From Pyrinomonadaceae bacterium (lineage in GTDB: Bacteria; Acidobacteriota; Blastocatellia; Pyrinomonadales; Pyrinomonadaceae), in the NCBI GenBank assembly GCA_019694395.1, contig JAIBCC010000011.1:62001-126000 (forward strand): a DNA stretch of 64,000 nucleotides, in the 5' to 3' direction. Positions 26,604 through 34,873 of this stretch are shown here, in pieces. Numbering within the stretch: the first letter of the stretch is position 1; every line of letters starts with the position of its first letter. The notes beneath the pieces were generated by a model. It saw nothing but the letters and a program-made list of their open reading frames with translations, did not search any database and was not told the origin of the DNA. Both the position numbers and the translations under genes were made by a program.

Positions 26604-26772
26604 CAAAATTCTCCTAATTTTTATTTAATTTTGCGTAAAGCATCCTTAAATTAACATTGGATTTTCAAATATCAAGTGTTTTTAATTGGCGAAAAAAGCT
26701 ATTATTTGCACTATTTAACATCTTTTGGCGAAACTGGATATTTTTGGCAAATATTGACTTTTTTGGCATTTT

Positions 26773-27117
26773 TTATTTTGCCATTTTCAGCCAGCATTGC
26801 CTTTGGAACTGCTTCGGAGTAAAGCCATATTTCTGTTTAAAGTCTTTAACAAAATGGCTTAAATCTCCATAACCAACTTGGACACAAACCTCGCTGATTC
26901 GTAGATACTTAGTCTCAAAAAGTTTTCTTGCTTTTTCGAGACGTAACTCATTATCAAATTGGATAATGGTTTTGCCTGTTTGAGTTTTAAAAAGTTTTTT
27001 CAGATATGGAACTGACACGCCAAAAGTTCGTGCAGAATCTTCGATAATTTGAATTAATTCGTGACCATTTCCAAGCGATTCTTGGAGTTTGAGAACTCGC
27101 CCATCTATTTCACTCAT
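26773..27117 (-). CDS. Stand-alone AraC-type DNA-binding domain protein
   Basis: I start it at ATG 27117, preceded by AAGGA at 10 bp; an upstream in-frame ATG at 27177 would add 20 residues with no clear role. The roughly 114-residue product is only the double helix-turn-helix of the AraC family (FGVSVPYLKKLFKTQTGKTI and ISEVCVQVGYGDLSHFVKDF, ending in FTPKQFQRQCW) with no sensor domain. It stands at the head of the secreted-peptide/thioredoxin/barrel cassette on the same strand and is its likely regulator. Confidence 0.82.
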   Translation of the reverse strand: MSEIDGRVLKLQESLGNGHELIQIIEDSARTFGVSVPYLKKLFKTQTGKTIIQFDNELRLEKARKLFETKYLRISEVCVQVGYGDLSHFVKDFKQKYGFTPKQFQRQCWLKMAK

Positions 27118-27379
27118 CCCGTTTTTTTCCTTAATGTGGATTTTAGGCAAACGGATATTCCAAATGCAGGGGGGCAAATTTAGAGTTTTAAAATTCTTGG
27201 GGGAAGAATTAGCAACTAAGGTTGTTACATTGGGAGTTTGCTCCTGATAAAAATCATCAAAATAATGGCTAAAATCTTATTTGATGGATACAGATTTGTC
27301 AAGCTATTTTTTTTTTGAAAAATGTAATTATTGATTATAAAGAGATTGCAGAAACCATATTTTGAAGTAATTTCCATTT

Positions 27380-29596
27380 TTAACCTGAATTATTTACCCG
27401 CTCGACTTCAATCACGCCGGAAACTTTTTTAATCGAAGAAATTACGCGATCAAGATGTTTTTTGTCAAAAACTTCCACCGTAACTTCAATCAATCCGCGT
27501 TCGTCGCTCGAAACATTTGCACTGACATTGCGGATACTCGTTTTTATTTCGGCAATCGCATTGGTAATTCCGGCTAACATTCCCGTCCGGTTTTCTGTAA
27601 TTGCCAAAAGTTTAGCTGACTGAACACTTTCCGTATCGTTTTTTGCCCATTCCACTTCGACAATTCGCTCTTTGTTTATCATCAACTGCGCCACGTTTTT
27701 GCAGTTTTTATTGTGAACGACAATGCCCTTTCCAAGTGAAATATAGCCAATGATTTCTTCACCTTTGAGCGGGTTACAGCAACGGGCGCGAGTCAGCAAA
27801 AGATTATCCACACCTTTGACAATAATTGCATCTTCGCCTAAACCAATAAACTTTTTGACAGCCTTTACGCCAGATTGAATAGCTGATTCTTTTTTCTTAT
27901 CCGGGTCGAGTTCGGCAAATTTTTCCGGTCCGAGGTATTTGGCGATCACGTTGCGAGGTAGGGTTTTACCGTAACCGATGGAAGCCATTAGATCCTCAAT
28001 TCGACCCAAACCATATTCGTTGGCGATCCGCTTTAAATCGGCTTCACCGCTGGAAAACAGTTTTTTTGCAGATAGTTGGAATTTTTCCGCCTCTTTTTCA
28101 AAAAGTTTGCGTCCTAATTCAATAGATTCAGTCCTTTGTTGTTCCGCAATCCAATGTCGAATATGATTTCTGGCGCGTGAGGTTACAACATGATTCAACC
28201 AATCGCGCGACGGCTTTGAATTCGGATTGGTCAAAATCTCTATCACATCGCCGTTCCTGATTTCGTTTCGGAGCGCAACCATTCTGCCGTTAATTTTGGC
28301 TCCAACACATTTATCACCGACTTCCGAGTGAATAGCATATGCAAAATCAATCGGAGTTGCGCCACGGGGAAGTTGAATGACCTTTCCCATTGGAGTAAAG
28401 GCATACACATCCTTCGGATAAAGATCAAGTTTTAACGATTCAATGAAATCTTTGGAATCTTTATTTTCCTGAGTTGTTTCAACTAAAGGCAGGAGCAGTT
28501 TTTCGACTGTTTTACGGAGGCTGTCGAGATTTTCGTCATCCTCATGTTTACCAAGCTTACTTTCTTTGTATTTCCAATGTGCAGCCACCCCTTCTTCGGC
28601 AATCTGGTGCATTTCTTCAGTTCGGATTTGGACTTCAAAAGAATGTCCCCCTTCACTAATTACAGATGTATGAAGCGATTGATAAAGGTTATCGCGTGGA
28701 ATTGCGATCCAATCCTTAAAACGTTCAGGAACAGGTGTCCAAAGATCGTGTATGACGCTTAAAGCCACATAACAATACTTTTTATCGTTTTCCGTAATGA
28801 TGCGGGCGGCAATCAAATCATAAACCTGTTCAATAGTAAGTTTTCGCTTCTTTAATTTTTTCCAAAGTGAGTAAAGACGTTTAACCCGTCCCTGCACCTG
28901 CACAAATGGGACATCATTTTCGCGTAACCTATCCTCTATTGTTCCGGTAATTTTTTGGAGAGTTGCTTCTAATTCAGGACGTCGCGCTTCAACTTCAATT
29001 GACAGTTTTTTATATTCTTCGGGATGAATATTTTGAAAAGATAGATCTTCTAATTCGCTTCGCAATTTTCCCATTCCAAGCCGATGAGCAATCGGTGCAT
29101 AAATGTCTAAAGTTTCTTGTGAAATCCGCGCCCGTTTTTCGGGTTTGAGAAACTCCATCGTCCGCATATTATGAAGCCTGTCCGCAAGTTTTATTAAAAC
29201 TACACGAACATCCGTAATCATTGCCAAAACCATTTTGCGGACATTTTCGGCTTGTTGTTCGGCTTTGGAAAGATTACTGATTTGAGCAATCTTGGTTAAT
29301 CCATCAACCAAATAGGTAATTTCCTCACCAAAATAGTTGCGTAGGGTGTCGAGGTCAACTAAAGTATCTTCAACCACATCGTGCAAAAGTCCGGTTGAAA
29401 CTGAAACTTCATCCAACCGCATATCCGCCAAGATGTCAGCAACTGCAAGCGGATGAACCAGATACGGTTCGCCAGAGGCACGAGTTTGCCCACGGTGATT
29501 GAGAGCTGAAAAAAGATAAGCGCGGCGAATCAGATCCACATTTGAATTTGGATGATTTTGCTCAACTTTTTCTATGATATTTTCTATGCGAACCAT
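27380..29596 (-). CDS. rel: Bifunctional (p)ppGpp synthetase/hydrolase, RelA/SpoT family
   Basis: About 738 residues from ATG 29596; an earlier ATG at 29623 lies in the terminator stem of the gene before it and is rejected. Domains: HD hydrolase (residues 40-190, with HPLAVADILADM and GLLHDVVEDT), synthetase (about 230-350, RFKDWIAIPRDNLYQSLHT), TGS (about 390-450, DVYAFTPMGKVIQLPRGATPIDF), a zinc-finger-like CCNP region near 640, and a C-terminal ACT domain. The intact HD motif suggests both making and breaking of the alarmone, as in single-copy Rel proteins. It follows the TonB operon and is separated from it by a terminator. Confidence 0.96.
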   Translation of the reverse strand: MVRIENIIEKVEQNHPNSNVDLIRRAYLFSALNHRGQTRASGEPYLVHPLAVADILADMRLDEVSVSTGLLHDVVEDTLVDLDTLRNYFGEEITYLVDGLTKIAQISNLSKAEQQAENVRKMVLAMITDVRVVLIKLADRLHNMRTMEFLKPEKRARISQETLDIYAPIAHRLGMGKLRSELEDLSFQNIHPEEYKKLSIEVEARRPELEATLQKITGTIEDRLRENDVPFVQVQGRVKRLYSLWKKLKKRKLTIEQVYDLIAARIITENDKKYCYVALSVIHDLWTPVPERFKDWIAIPRDNLYQSLHTSVISEGGHSFEVQIRTEEMHQIAEEGVAAHWKYKESKLGKHEDDENLDSLRKTVEKLLLPLVETTQENKDSKDFIESLKLDLYPKDVYAFTPMGKVIQLPRGATPIDFAYAIHSEVGDKCVGAKINGRMVALRNEIRNGDVIEILTNPNSKPSRDWLNHVVTSRARNHIRHWIAEQQRTESIELGRKLFEKEAEKFQLSAKKLFSSGEADLKRIANEYGLGRIEDLMASIGYGKTLPRNVIAKYLGPEKFAELDPDKKKESAIQSGVKAVKKFIGLGEDAIIVKGVDNLLLTRARCCNPLKGEEIIGYISLGKGIVVHNKNCKNVAQLMINKERIVEVEWAKNDTESVQSAKLLAITENRTGMLAGITNAIAEIKTSIRNVSANVSSDERGLIEVTVEVFDKKHLDRVISSIKKVSGVIEVERVNNSG

Positions 29597-29612
29597 TTTT
29601 AATAAACCAAAA

Positions 29613-29646
29613 GCGATACTCAAATAATATCTTAATTGAGTATCGC
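29613..29646 (-). terminator. Terminator between the TPR gene and rel
   Basis: GCGATACTCAA (29613-29623) and TTGAGTATCGC (29636-29646) form a perfect 11-bp stem, with TTTTGG following on the minus strand. It ends the tonB-exbB-exbD-exbD-TPR unit. Confidence 0.85.
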
Positions 29647-29674
29647 CCTTCTAATAAAGTAAAAAGTTTATTTA

Positions 29675-30634
29675 TTATTTTTTGGCAGCATTGCTGTTTG
29701 CATCTTCACCGGCAGCAATCTTAGCACGTTCTTCCAGCTCATCTTTTATAGATTTAGTAACATCACTAAGTTCTTTGAACTTTTCTCGTGCAGCATCCGC
29801 ATCAGCCTTAAATTTGTCTTTGTCGGCTGTTCGCCCTTCCATTTCGGCTAAACGCATTGACTGAATAAGCAAACTAAGGTTATATGAGCGAGCAGATTCA
29901 AATGGCTTCAAGAAATCATTTTTATCTTTCAACTCTTTGTCACTCAGAGGTTTAACATTAAGACCTTTTGAATTTCCGACCTGATCGGTTTCAAGCGCAA
30001 GAGCCTTGTTGATTAAATCCATCCCTCTTTGAACACAACCTTTTAACTTTTCAAAATCTTCCGCGTTTTCCGGTTTGGTGAAAGTAAAGACTGATTTTCC
30101 ATCTTTTTGCGCGGTTTTCTTAACTTTCGGGTCTTCCGTAATATCATTAGCACAAGTGTTTTCCTTTGAAGCTAATGAGGTATAGGCTTCCGCTCTTTGC
30201 TCATTTGGAATGTCGGTTCGCTCAGAACGATCAGTGACCCATTTTTGCCAATCATCTTTCCGACCTAAACTATCATACAAATTTGCAACCGCTTTGAAGG
30301 AACTGTTATCTTTTGGATCAACATCTATTACTTTACGGTATTCCTTAATTGCTTCCTCAGCTTTGTCTGTCAAAGTCCGATTGTTAATAAACTGCGAATG
30401 AAGCGTCCGGGCTAAGAAAAGTTCCGCCGTCTTTTGCTCCTGACTTCCTACCGGAGCACGACTCACGGCTTGACGAAATAATGCTTCTGCTTCATCCAAC
30501 TTTCTATTTTTGAATGCTTCAGCCCCATCAACCACATTTTTTCTTGCAATAACTTTATTATAGATTGAGCAATTTGCTCCGAATAAAGTTAATAATCCCA
30601 ATAATACAATTATCCCTACTCGAGAGAATCTCAT
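29675..30634 (-). CDS. TPR-repeat lipoprotein, last gene of the TonB operon
   Basis: The start ATG at 30634 has GGAG at 8 bp upstream, and from there a lipoprotein signal is read: MRFSRVGIIVLLGLLTLFGANC, with the lipobox cysteine at residue 22. About 319 residues. TPR-like helical repeats cover residues 40-160 (AEAFKNRKLDEAEALFRQAV, then EAIKEYRKVIDVDP), and a charged helical C-terminus follows. Such tetratricopeptide lipoproteins often end acidobacterial exbBD operons and may help the energised outer-membrane system. The specific partner is unknown. Confidence 0.85.
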   Translation of the reverse strand: MRFSRVGIIVLLGLLTLFGANCSIYNKVIARKNVVDGAEAFKNRKLDEAEALFRQAVSRAPVGSQEQKTAELFLARTLHSQFINNRTLTDKAEEAIKEYRKVIDVDPKDNSSFKAVANLYDSLGRKDDWQKWVTDRSERTDIPNEQRAEAYTSLASKENTCANDITEDPKVKKTAQKDGKSVFTFTKPENAEDFEKLKGCVQRGMDLINKALALETDQVGNSKGLNVKPLSDKELKDKNDFLKPFESARSYNLSLLIQSMRLAEMEGRTADKDKFKADADAAREKFKELSDVTKSIKDELEERAKIAAGEDANSNAAKK

Positions 30635-30695
30635 GTTTTCGACTCCATTTTGCGAACAGTGACAGTCTTTCAAAGTTAAAACTGTCACCGTTAAA

Positions 30696-31178
30696 TTAAT
30701 CAGTTAAATCGTCAACTTGTAACCCGATTGGCTGTGCCCCGGCAACCTTTGCAGCATCAATTACTTTGACTATATCACCATATCTGAGTGATCTCGGAGC
30801 TTTAATGAATATTGTTTTTTCAACTTCATTTGATCCTTCACGAAATACCCCTTGATCCGCTCTATCTTTAAATACGGTTTCAAGTTTCGTTTGCAAAGCA
30901 GTTGTGTCGGTTACATTTCCCATATCTTCGGTGTTCAATTTAAGAGCACCAGTGCCCTTTTCAATTGAGACAACCAAAGTTAAAGGATTTGGTTTTGGCG
31001 GTGTATTTTGATCTTCCGGTTTCGGTTCAGCCGGAACTTTTGCCTCAAAGCGGCTCGGCTTCAACGGTGAAATAACCATGAAGATAATCAGCAAAACCAA
31101 CAAAACATCAATCAAAGGCGTGACGTTAATATTGGGAGTAGCTTCTCCGCTTGAACTCCCTCCACCTGACATTCCCAT
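30696..31178 (-). CDS. exbD: ExbD/TolR-family protein, second copy
   Basis: 160 residues with a Ser/Gly-rich start, the membrane helix INVTPLIDVLLVLLIIFMVI carrying the proton-path aspartate, and a periplasmic domain. It works with an ExbB channel and TonB to pass proton-motive force to the outer membrane. A GGAG site lies 9 bp before the ATG. It is the fourth gene of the operon after tonB, exbB and exbD. Its periplasmic part has an extra Pro-rich stretch compared with the first copy. Confidence 0.93.
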   Translation of the reverse strand: MGMSGGGSSSGEATPNINVTPLIDVLLVLLIIFMVISPLKPSRFEAKVPAEPKPEDQNTPPKPNPLTLVVSIEKGTGALKLNTEDMGNVTDTTALQTKLETVFKDRADQGVFREGSNEVEKTIFIKAPRSLRYGDIVKVIDAAKVAGAQPIGLQVDDLTD

Positions 31179-31197
31179 AGAAAAAATCTCCTAACTT

Positions 31198-31221
31198 AGC
31201 CCTGCCACAATTAACAGGGCT
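31198..31221. other. Intercistronic hairpin between the two exbD genes
   Basis: AGCCCTG (31198-31204) and CAGGGCT (31215-31221) form a perfect 7-bp stem in the 56-bp gap. There is no T-run, so it is more likely an mRNA-processing or stability element than a terminator. Confidence 0.55.
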
Positions 31222-31234
31222 TCCACGTTACTGT

Positions 31235-31678
31235 TTATTTGCCTTGTTGTTGACCTTTCTTTCTATCGGCGACCAAACCAATTTTGTCAATATCCTGTTT
31301 ACGGATGACATTGATGGCTTCTACGACCGTGCCGTAACTGACATCCACACCGCTTTTAATATAGACAATCCGCTTTTCAGGAGTTTTACCTTCCATCAGC
31401 TTTTTGATTTTGTCACCCATTACTTCTTTAGCGAATTTTTCTTTTCCAATATAAAATTCATTATTATTTGGAATCGAAATCAAAACAGAAGTTTCTTTGA
31501 TAATATCAGGGTCTTCAACAGCTCCTATTGTCTCACGAGGAAGGTTTACACTAACCCCTTGTTGCAACAACGGCGTGACCACCATGAAGATGATTAAAAG
31601 CACCAACATAATGTCAACCATTGGAGTAACGTTAATCTCGGAGTTATATTCCTCATTCGTGTTACCGCCCATTCCCAT
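31235..31678 (-). CDS. exbD: ExbD/TolR-family protein, first copy
   Basis: 147 residues: short N-terminus, membrane helix INVTPMVDIMLVLLIIFMVV with the conserved Asp, and a periplasmic domain (SVNLPRETIGAVED, VYIKSGVDVSYGTVVEAI). AAAGGAG stands 9 bp before the ATG. It sits 26 bp after exbB. Two diverged exbD genes after one exbB are common in gliding or TonB-rich bacteria; they may form a mixed dimer in the motor. Confidence 0.94.
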   Translation of the reverse strand: MGMGGNTNEEYNSEINVTPMVDIMLVLLIIFMVVTPLLQQGVSVNLPRETIGAVEDPDIIKETSVLISIPNNNEFYIGKEKFAKEVMGDKIKKLMEGKTPEKRIVYIKSGVDVSYGTVVEAINVIRKQDIDKIGLVADRKKGQQQGK

Positions 31679-31704
31679 AGCTTAATTCTCCTTTAGGATT
31701 GCTA

Positions 31705-32439
31705 TTATCCTTTCAATTGTTTTGATTTTTGCTTAATGAAATAGTCAATCAATTCAGAGGCTGAGTTTTCCATTTCAATACCAAAACTTGAAACTTTATT
31801 GGTGAAATAGTTAAACAGCCATACAGCGGGAACCGCCACACCGATACCTGCTGCCGTGGTGATAAGAGCTTCTGCAATTGAACCACCTACCGCACCGATA
31901 CCTGCTGATTCATTTTGTGCCAAACCAACGAACGCCCCGATAATCCCAACAACTGTTCCGAACAAACCAACGAACGGAGCTGTCGAACCAACGGTTGCAA
32001 GTCCTGAAAGACCGCGTTTCAATTCAGCAGTTTTAACAGCCATGGCACGAGCAGTAGCACGTTTTGAAGCTTCCATTTCTTCGCCTGAAATATCGCTGTT
32101 GCCTTGATGGGCACTAAATTCTTTTAAACCAGATGAAACAACCATAGCAAGGTGCGAATTTTTATGTCTGTCGCTGATGCTGATAGCTTCATCCATATTG
32201 TTGTTTTTCAGGGCTTGAGCAACTTTCGGTGCATATTGACGGGATTCAGTTTTTGCTTTGTTATATGTCAACCATCTTTCGATACCGATAGCAATGATAT
32301 AGATCGACATTAAAAGCAGAATGATAACAACAATCCATCCCGGAATGGTCAATGATTTCATAATTCCATATACGGTAAAATCAATTCCGCTGCCTGAAAA
32401 CATTAGGAAAAAGCCTAAAAGGCTTGTTAAAAGTGTCAT
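31705..32439 (-). CDS. exbB: ExbB/TolQ/MotA-family proton channel
   Basis: 244 residues with three membrane helices (about 30-50, 150-175 and 190-212) and the family pattern LSGLATVGSTAPFVGLFGTV and GSIAEALITTAAGIGVAVPA. It forms the pentameric channel around ExbD that powers TonB. GGAGG lies 8 bp before the ATG. Located between tonB and exbD in one operon. Confidence 0.95.
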   Translation of the reverse strand: MTLLTSLLGFFLMFSGSGIDFTVYGIMKSLTIPGWIVVIILLLMSIYIIAIGIERWLTYNKAKTESRQYAPKVAQALKNNNMDEAISISDRHKNSHLAMVVSSGLKEFSAHQGNSDISGEEMEASKRATARAMAVKTAELKRGLSGLATVGSTAPFVGLFGTVVGIIGAFVGLAQNESAGIGAVGGSIAEALITTAAGIGVAVPAVWLFNYFTNKVSSFGIEMENSASELIDYFIKQKSKQLKG

Positions 32440-32481
32440 TTTTATCCTCCAAAGAAATCAAAAAAAATTAATAATTGCAGT

Positions 32482-32508
32482 GGGATGGCAGATATTATCC
32501 ACCATCCC
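32482..32508. other. Intercistronic hairpin between tonB and exbB
   Basis: GGGATGG (32482-32488) and CCATCCC (32502-32508) make a perfect stem; on the minus strand AT-rich sequence with a seven-T run follows about 15 nt later. It could be a partial terminator that sets the tonB to exbB ratio. Confidence 0.55.
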
Positions 32509-32515
32509 GAATAAA

Positions 32516-33358
32516 TTATTGAGCAGTAAAGTTATAAACGATTACGCCTGTAACTTTAACTTTCTGCCCTGAAAGCATCGTTGGACTAAACTTTGATGCT
32601 CTGGCTGCGGATTCGGCTGCCTGACGCAAAAGAGCATGTCCGCTAACTGCGCTGGCAGAAATCACATTTCCGTTTTCGTCAATTGTAACTTGAACGTTAA
32701 CCGCACCGGATGCCCGAACAGCTTTAGCTGCCGGCGGATAGGGCGGTTTAACCAAATTAATCGCTTTACCATTAACTACCCCGCCCGAAACAATTTTTGG
32801 AACCGGCGGCGGAGTTGGTGATGGTTTTGGCTCTTCTTTTTTAATAGTCGGCGGCGGCTCATCATCTCCTCCGTCACCTCCAGGTTTTGCGTTCGGATTT
32901 CCAACTCCTTTATTGTTGGTGCTAACCGGACCCTCATAGTCTCTGCGGGCAGCATTATCCGCAGTTACGTTTTCATCACCCAAAACAGTTTTATAATCAG
33001 GGCGACGGGGCGGAACGGTTAGCTTTTGGACGCTGATTTCCTTTGGAACCTGTGGAGATTCGTTAATGTCCTGAATGATCACTTTACGAACGTCAGCGTT
33101 CGGAGCTGCCTTTTCTTCTTTAACGATTTTCTTTTCTTCCGGCGGCGGCGGTTCATCTTCAGGAACCGGAACCGGTGCAACTAAGGTTGAAAGTTCAAGG
33201 TCTTCGTTTCCTCCAAGTCCGTTTGTGAATTTGTCAAACAAACTATAAAGAATTGTGCCGAAAAACAATGCAAATACTAATACAAGCGTAGTTAACAGAA
33301 AACCGCCTCGTCTTCCGCCATCACTACCGCTTTTAGATTCTACTAATTGGTCTAACAT
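32516..33358 (-). CDS. tonB: TonB energy-transducer protein
   Basis: 280 residues. A short cytoplasmic start is followed by one membrane helix (FLLTTLVLVFALFFGTILYSLF), a long Pro/Glu/Lys-rich periplasmic spacer (residues 65-200 with PVPEDEPPPPEEKK and PSPTPPPVPK) and a C-terminal TonB domain (residues 205-280: KPPYPPAAKAVRASGAVNVQ, VTIDENGNVISASAV). It carries energy from ExbBD to outer-membrane receptors. GGGAGG lies before the ATG. First gene of the operon; no receptor gene is directly linked, though a barrel gene sits 8 kb away. Confidence 0.93.
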   Translation of the reverse strand: MLDQLVESKSGSDGGRRGGFLLTTLVLVFALFFGTILYSLFDKFTNGLGGNEDLELSTLVAPVPVPEDEPPPPEEKKIVKEEKAAPNADVRKVIIQDINESPQVPKEISVQKLTVPPRRPDYKTVLGDENVTADNAARRDYEGPVSTNNKGVGNPNAKPGGDGGDDEPPPTIKKEEPKPSPTPPPVPKIVSGGVVNGKAINLVKPPYPPAAKAVRASGAVNVQVTIDENGNVISASAVSGHALLRQAAESAARASKFSPTMLSGQKVKVTGVIVYNFTAQ

Positions 33359-33697
33359 AATTTTTATCCTCCCTTTTCCGGTGCCAACTGGGTTTAGGGT
33401 TACGAAAGTTTTATTATTATTACTAAATATTTATAATCTTATATCGCTAAAATCTTAACGATATACTAAACCAATCTGCTTTCAGCTCATTCATTTATCG
33501 AGGGGAATAATAGAACTTTGCCGGCATTACATAGAACAGCCCTGCCAAATTCATTATTTTCCCAATAATAAAAAGGTATTAGCAAAACAAACTATTTAAT
33601 TGACCAGCAACGTTTTGAAGTCTAAAATTTTACTTCAAGAAAGTCAAGATAAATCAAGCAATTATTTCGATTTTTCGGAATTTATTTACAAAAAATT
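33359..33697. other. Gene-free spacer upstream of the TonB operon
   Basis: About 340 AT-rich bases between tonB and the secF terminator. I find no open frame with coding character. It must hold the promoter of the tonB operon on the minus strand, but I could not pick a convincing -35/-10 pair. Confidence 0.6.
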
Positions 33698-33741
33698 AAA
33701 AGGTTTAAGGAAAATACAGATTTTTTTCACTTAAACCTTTT
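33698..33741 (-). terminator. Terminator after secF
   Basis: AAAAGGTTTAAG (33698-33709) and CTTAAACCTTTT (33730-33741) form a perfect 12-bp stem around a 20-nt loop, 4 bp after the secF stop. Confidence 0.85.
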
Positions 33742-33745
33742 TAAA

Positions 33746-34855
33746 TTAGCGTGCTGCACTTCTTCTTTTCACGGAGCGTCTCGACGCGGATGCCATTGTA
33801 TCCGATCCGCCCCCCTCTGTAGTGGGGGTTGTCGCCTTCATTTTTGCCGCTCCCAACTTGTCCTGCCACCAAATGGCAATCGGACTGGCGATAGCAACAG
33901 TTGAATAGGTTCCTAAGGTAACGCCAACTAAAAGTGCCAATGAAAATGACCGCAAAACTTCTCCACCGAACAAAACCAAAGCTAAAACAGACAGCAGCAC
34001 CAATCCGCTGGTGATAATTGTCCGGGAAAGTGTTTGATTGATTGAATCATTGGTGATTTTGAAAAGCGAATCAGTGCGATTAAATCCTAAGTTTTCACGA
34101 ATCCGGTCAAAAATAACGATTGAGTCGTTCACCGAAAATCCAACAATGGTTAAAATCGCAGCAATGACCGTCAAATTGATTTCCCATTGAAAAACAGAGA
34201 AAAAGGCAAGAACCATCAAAACATCGTGGAAAACGGCTATCACCGCTCCTGCGGCATAAGTCCAGTCATACCGGAAAGCAATAAATAACAAGATTCCGAC
34301 CAATCCAAGTAATGTAGCGGCAACTGCCTGATTTCTCAGTTGTGAACCGGCGATCGCTCCGACTGAATCTGTTCCGATAATTTTGTAAGAAGCATCCGGT
34401 GTGCTATCTAAAGTTGCTTGTCCTTCAGCTTCTTTGCCAAAAGCATCAAGGGCTGATTTTACAGTATTGCGTCCCTTATTAACCTGAGCTTTTTCGTCTG
34501 TTTGTCCTTGCTCAGTATTTTGAGTATTAGCCGCCGTCTCTTGACTTTCCAACAGAGGAATTTTAATCAAAAACTCATCCGGTTTATTGGTTTCCTGAAT
34601 TACTGCGTCAGTAATTCCAACACCTTGCAATTTGGTGCGTATTTCGTCAACGGTAGGCGGTTGCCGAAATTTGGCAGTAACCACAGTTCCGCCCTTGAAA
34701 TCAACTCCAAGGTTAAAAGATTCCGTTCCACCCGGCATTAATTGGCGACCAATAGCGGAAATCAATCCGGCAATCATAATAAAGATGGAAATCGCAATAA
34801 AGAATTTGCGTTTTCCCATCCAGTCAATGTTTACGTTATGAAAAAGTTCTAACAT
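33746..34855 (-). CDS. secF: Protein translocase subunit SecF
   Basis: About 369 residues from ATG 34855; a TTG five codons earlier is possible. N-terminal IDWMGKRKFFIAISI and the first-loop motif GVDFKGGTVV, then six membrane helices in all, with IAFRYDWTYAAGAVIAVFHD and IVGFSVNDSIVIFDRIRENL, the classic SecF signatures. With SecD it uses the proton gradient to complete protein export. The periplasmic loop contains a Gln/Lys-rich insert (residues 115-145). Co-transcribed with secD, 18 bp upstream. Confidence 0.96.
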   Translation of the reverse strand: MLELFHNVNIDWMGKRKFFIAISIFIMIAGLISAIGRQLMPGGTESFNLGVDFKGGTVVTAKFRQPPTVDEIRTKLQGVGITDAVIQETNKPDEFLIKIPLLESQETAANTQNTEQGQTDEKAQVNKGRNTVKSALDAFGKEAEGQATLDSTPDASYKIIGTDSVGAIAGSQLRNQAVAATLLGLVGILLFIAFRYDWTYAAGAVIAVFHDVLMVLAFFSVFQWEINLTVIAAILTIVGFSVNDSIVIFDRIRENLGFNRTDSLFKITNDSINQTLSRTIITSGLVLLSVLALVLFGGEVLRSFSLALLVGVTLGTYSTVAIASPIAIWWQDKLGAAKMKATTPTTEGGGSDTMASASRRSVKRRSAAR

Positions 34856-34873
34856 CTTGATTTTATCCAAAAA

